Shown here in pieces: positions 59,741-64,000 of a stretch of DNA of 64,000 nt. The position numbers were made by a program, and so were the translations under genes. Every line of letters begins with the position of its first letter. The first letter of the stretch is position 1. Below the pieces are notes generated by a model. That model saw only the letters and a program-made list of their open reading frames with translations, did not search any database and had not been told where the DNA came from. The stretch is from Pyrenochaeta sp. MPI-SDFR-AT-0127 (taxonomy: Eukaryota; Ascomycota; Dothideomycetes; Pleosporales; Cucurbitariaceae): positions 1-64,000 of the forward strand of contig JAGTJM010000027.1 in the NCBI GenBank assembly GCA_020747015.1, given 5' to 3'.

Positions 59741-62700
59741 CTAATCCCGTTTTCGACTTCTTCTCGAGCTCATCCTCTTCACCAGCGTTTCGCTCGAACT
59801 CGCCGCGCTGCTCTCCTGCGTGCTCACGACATGGAACGAAAAGTCCATTTCGCCAACTAATTTCTTTACAGAACTGTAGAACCAGTTAGCAAGATAGACC
59901 ATAATCTCTCGACACTGTGAAACACTGCAAGGAAATGGACGATATGACTTACGCGAGCAGCTTCTCAATGTCCATATGAATACACCTCGTGCTAATCGCC
60001 ATGACCGCAAATGCTGTATACCCCGGCTCGGCAATATGTCTCAGACTCAGGATATCATGATCCACAAGTTCCAATTTCTTGCTGAGCTGGTAGCCCGGTG
60101 GGGCATGTAGATACGGAGGGAGAGGCTGTCCGTTGGCAATGGAGGAGGATAGCATGGCGAGGAGTGAGGTGATTTCGTGGGATGTAACTTTTGCTTCACC
60201 AATGATGCGGCGGAAGTCCTGGTACCATTGCGCTGAGACGTGCTCTGAGAGGTTTGATCCTGCTGAAGGGGAGGTGGGAGAAGTAGGGTCGGCGGTGTCT
60301 GTGGTAGAAGGGCTAAACGCGGGGTCTGTGAACGAAGTGGATGCGTAGCCTAGGAGTGAGGTGTAGTTTATGATACTGTATGACCTTAGCAACCTGTACT
60401 TGCTAATTCACATGAGCGGTGGTATTAGACTCACTTTTCCACATATCCAACAATTTTCTGATATTCCTTGGCTGGAAACTTCCCACCCAATGGAAATTCC
60501 CATTTTACGAACCCAGCATGCATCTTTAACCCTTGTAGGGTAAGCATCTGTTTTGCAAATACCTTATTTCTCGCCTTCACCAACGCATAGCCCGGACTCT
60601 CTTTGTCATTTTCTTCGTCACCTACGTCCCCTCTGATGCGTGCCATGACTTGTTCATGCATTATACTGTAGAAATTAGCGGAGAGATAAAGTGCACCTCC
60701 CAACTTTTGCCGTAAAGCACTGTGCTCAGTGATTGGGAATGGAAAAACTGTCCAGAAGAAGGCAACGGCCAATCCGCCGGCTACGGTCGCAAGCCTATAT
60801 GGTCCTAGTGTATATATGGGATATGCGGGCTGGCCTGTGGTTGATGTTGCAGCTAAGACGCCAATCTTGCGAACCTGGAGTTCATAGCCCACGATCATTG
60901 TTGCGCTTACGACGCTAATCAAGCCAGCGATAACCAAGTCAAGTCGTTTGAGCGGGATGTAGAATCCCAGCGCAACGAATACCCAGACGAACACTATAAT
61001 GCCCGCGGTGTGTTGGCCAGGGATGTACCACATGAGCCAAGCAACCACCATGGCGATCGCAGTGCCAGCAATGCGAAGTAGGAATTGGAAAATGGACTGC
61101 CCAGCTGTCGGTGTCATAGAGATAGCTACCATGATGAGCGCCCAGACAAGTCTCTGCTCTACGAAAAACGTCTGCGTCTCGCGCAGGAAAGCCACGATAG
61201 CTATTGACATTGTAGCGCAAGCGGCACGAAATCCAAAGGAAGATTCTGGGGATCGCAGAAAATGACTGAGGCTGCGTATGAGATTACCAAACTTCTCCCA
61301 TGCATTTGAAGGTGGAAGGTGTTCTGGGTCCTTCTTAGACTTGTATGCGTCACCCATGTACACAGTTGTGTTGTTACGATCGAAGCCTGCGATGGTGGTC
61401 TCGTCGTCCTGGTTTGCGTCTTGGCTTTGGAAGATACTCTTCACCCACTTCCTGAAGCGCCTGGGACCAGGCCAGATAAGCTTACTTTTTGCAGTCGCTT
61501 GGTCATGTTGATCAGCAAACTTGACAAAGTCGAGGATGGCGCGGCTGATGGCATTCAATAAGAACATGATGTAAAGCACCATATACAGTTGCCTCTGATC
61601 ACGCTTGCGAGTGGTGATGCTCGGTAGCTTTGCAAGTGTTTCACCGTCCAATTCGCTGGGGCAGGTGAAATAATCAGCTGCGAGCTTGATACCCTTACTT
61701 TCGACCCAGTGACGAAGTGTGGATTCTTTCGTGCTGAAGAAGGTCGTAGCCTGTTTCTCAAAATGTACTGTGAATCCGCTGTCTCCTGGCTTGATCATAT
61801 CTCCCTTTGCTTCAGCATCTTCCTGATTCTGTCCTTTATTCTTCTTTTTCGGAACCTTCACAAGCTGTAGTTTCAGCAAAATATGAGTAAGTCCATCGTC
61901 TAACGCTTGGAAGATATTGTCAAATGGCTCGTGGACGAATGTGAATAATTCGTTCCATTCCTTAACAGTCTTCTTGCGGAGCTCTTCGTCATAGTCGTTG
62001 CCCTCCCCATCCCAGTGGTTCATCTCAGCCGCGCGTTCGAAGAGATCCATCAATGAGGCCAACCCAAGAACTGGCAACAAGATCGAACGAAGATGCTTGA
62101 ACATAGCTTCCAGATCGTCCGGCGTCAGTTTTCCATATGCAATTTCTCGTTTCGCGAAAGGTAGATCGGCAGTAAGCTTTCCATGCAGTTCCTGCAATGC
62201 ACCCATCATCTTCTTAATGGCTGCAATTTCTGGCTTCACCTTCGTCTTCTTGTCTTTCTTTTTCTTGTTGCCCTCTTCCTCAGGAATGTACGTTTGCCCA
62301 AACATGTCGCCACCCTCCAGAGCATGGATATAAGCTTTATGCGCACCCAGTGCACCCTTCAACAAGCCAATATACCCAGTGACTTCCTTCATGACCACTG
62401 TTCGACAGGTGATGGGAATGATGAATAGACACACACCTGTTGCGAGTGCAAAGCCGGTCAAAAACGCTTCTAGTAGTCTTTGAATGAAGGCTGTGCACTG
62501 CGGCACCGTCCTAAACAAGAACCCAGTTGTCGCAGCAACATTGACGAAAATTGCATACATGATCGTTGGAAACGCCAGTTGCGGAAACCTTGCTTTAATC
62601 GCATTGATTGCGTAGATCTGGAAGAATAGCCACACGCCAAGAACTACGCTCTGGCTCGAATTATACCTCTCAGGAGGCGCGCCGGGGACAGTGGTATGTT

Positions 62701-63154
62701 CGCGTGCCTTAACACCAGACCAAACCATGAGAAGCGCTATGGCAGCTCCGATACAAGTTCCAAGTATGTTCATGGTCATTGTTTGTATGAACTTTGCGCG
62801 CGGCATAATGCAGAACCCTAGAATGGAGATGATGGCGACCAAGTACCCCAATGTTGCGTATCTTTTGGCAACCGAATCGGCTTGATACATTGCAAGTGCA
62901 ATTGTTGGGGGTAGGGCAGCTTTACCCATCATCAAGAGCGTTCCGACATCGAGACCAAGTTTGAACCATATCCTTTTGAATATTGAAGGCTTCTTCTCCT
63001 TTTTTTCCTCTGTAGTCGCGTCTTCGGTGAGCCTTGTATTTTGGTGATACCCATTGGCTGCTCCATGCTCTTCATTAGATGCCTCCTTCCCAATTGCTTC
63101 TGCTCCTTCCCTATCCAAAGGGTCTCGATCTACTGCGCTGGACGCCATTGTCAA
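59741..63154 (-). CDS. ArAE/FUSC-type multi-pass membrane protein (putative aromatic acid exporter family)
   Basis: Large membrane protein of 1091 aa. Exons in order are 63154-60435, 60375-59953 and 59873-59741 (introns 59 and 79 bp; the second has a GCTAAC branch point). It has two six-helix halves. The N-terminal one (about 75-270) includes MMGKAALPPTIALAMYQAD, TMNILGTCIGAAIALLMVW and YAIFVNVAATTGFLF. A charged cytosolic middle (KKKKDKKTKVK) follows. The C-terminal FUSC-like half includes SSFGFRAACATMSIAIVAFL, QRLVWALIMVAISMTPTAGQ and LIAGLISVVSATMIVGYEL. The soluble tail is helical and ends SSRRSRKRD. This matches the fungal family annotated as ArAE_2/DUF2421 (brefeldin-sensitivity-like). 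Export of aromatic or other organic acids is a family guess. ATG at 63148 is an alternative start. Confidence 0.88.
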
Positions 63155-63860
63155 CGCTCAATGCCCTAATGCGTCACTCCAAAACATGTGCTAGAAAGTA
63201 AGGTAGAGAAAGAGCTGGGATGGTGATGAAACGAGATGGAAAACCAATACAAAAACAATCTCTCTGCCCCCTGTCCGAAAGCTCCGCATTCCAGCTCGTA
63301 CGGCGCGAAGTTTGCGGTACGGCCGAGGTTTCGACGTCATGGCCAGTAACATGAGAGGATAAGCACCACGCCAAGTCAACCTAATGCTTAGTCGGTGTTC
63401 TAAACGCAGCCCTCCCGGAGGGTCAGGAAGATCCATCCCGACTGGAAAGCGGTTTTCACACATGTTGATCCTCGTGTTACTGCCCAAATAGTGTGATTCG
63501 ATTATTGCAGTTTTATCTTTTTGTTAGAGTGGTCTTGCATTGTTCACGGCCGAATTCGGGCCGTGCAATTTAAAACCGGACAAGGAGGTCCATGGTATAT
63601 TCATGAACTTTATCTGCGGTAGACCGCAATGGCTCCTGCACCAGCTGTGAGCACTGGAGCTTGAGGGATCTTGTCAGCAGCAAGGCGTGTATGCGACATA
63701 GTGTTCGAGAAACAGTTATGATTAAGGAGACACGACAACAGCAATTGCAGATATGGTATAGTTGCTATGCGTACCAGGCTCAACCTTCAAATGCGAACGC
63801 CTAGATGCAAGCCCCTATAAGACAATCCTCTCAAAACTATACTTCGGCACCCTTTTACTG
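63155..63860. promoter_or_regulatory. divergent intergenic region at the right end
   Basis: Promoter region of the ArAE/FUSC gene and possibly of a gene beginning at 63861. A palindrome-like cggccgaattcgggccg occurs near 63548-63564. A ctataag element lies near 63815. Confidence 0.35.
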
Positions 63861-64000
63861 ATGAGCAAGCCCATCTCCCTCTTACTCCTCTCCTCTTTCC
63901 TTCCACTCTGTCCCTTCTTCATTCGCTCAATCCCCGAGTCTGCCTTTGCACCCAATGGTAACATGGGCAAATCTTCCTCCCCTTCCAACTTTCCAGTAAC
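63861..64000 (+). CDS. possible 5' end of a secreted-protein gene (truncated by window)
   Basis: The frame from ATG at 63861 stays open to the window end. It starts with MSKPISLLLLSSFLPLCPFF, a plausible signal peptide, followed by IRSIPESAFAPNGN. A TATA-like ctataag lies about 46 bp upstream. Only 46 codons are visible, so this could also be chance. Confidence 0.35.
   Translation, partial: MSKPISLLLLSSFLPLCPFFIRSIPESAFAPNGNMGKSSSPSNFPV

Noticed and set aside
59925..59952. 28-bp apparent intron in the ArAE/FUSC gene (first in-phase acceptor)
   Set aside because: Too short for a spliceosomal intron; the downstream ctacag acceptor gives a 79-bp intron with GCTAAC branch point and the same frame.
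1..64000. CRISPR arrays, bacterial operons or riboswitches
   Set aside because: Spliceosomal introns and eukaryotic housekeeping genes throughout; no regularly spaced direct repeats seen.
1..64000. tRNA genes
   Set aside because: I looked for T-loop-like GGTTCGA-type sequences with matching acceptor stems and found none convincing; a tRNAscan-SE run would settle it.

Overview
The window is nuclear DNA of a filamentous ascomycete (Pezizomycotina; gene content and repeat style suggest Dothideomycetes, perhaps Pleosporales, which is an inference). The genes carry short GT-AG introns of about 48-220 bp, often with a readable CTAAC/CTGAC branch point. There is a fungal 5S rRNA gene, and typical fungal families are present: Zn2Cys6 regulator, Dal5-type permease, PalH, Mic10, Mvp1 and an ArAE-type exporter. 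The first 1.2 kb is TpA-rich, stop-riddled DNA of the kind left by repeat-induced point mutation (RIP), and a small RIP-like element with target-site duplications lies at 4875-5162. All exon models were built by hand from frame continuity, splice consensus and recalled family alignments.

Region A (about 1-5.6 kb) is repeat-rich and gene-poor. Region B (5.6-19.0 kb) is an accessory block that reads as a catabolic gene cluster. It holds a Zn2Cys6 regulator, a cytosolic GH88 unsaturated glucuronyl hydrolase, an aldo-keto reductase, a divergently transcribed Dal5-family permease, a secreted alginate-lyase-superfamily (PL38-like) polysaccharide lyase, and a maleylacetate-reductase-like member of the Fe-ADH family. 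Together these could cut an extracellular polyuronide, import the unsaturated fragments, release the unsaturated uronate and reduce it. This is the most interesting hypothesis in the window.

Region C (19-26 kb) holds a clade-3-like catalase, a small secreted protein and an orphan ORF. Region D (26-64 kb) is mainly housekeeping: Mic10 head-to-head with Urb2, ribosomal protein S29, sorting nexin Mvp1, the alkaline-pH sensor PalH/Rim21, cohesin subunit Scc3, Alb1 head-to-head with a membrane-anchored ubiquitin protease, a RING-finger protein, and a large ArAE/FUSC-type membrane protein. A large secreted protein with a possible Ig/PKD-like region (34.1-36.0 kb), a 5S rRNA gene (46.5 kb) and the start of a possible secreted protein at the right edge complete the window.

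Recurring structural traits are very short first or last coding exons (6, 9, 14, 18 and 31 nt) and closely spaced divergent promoters.
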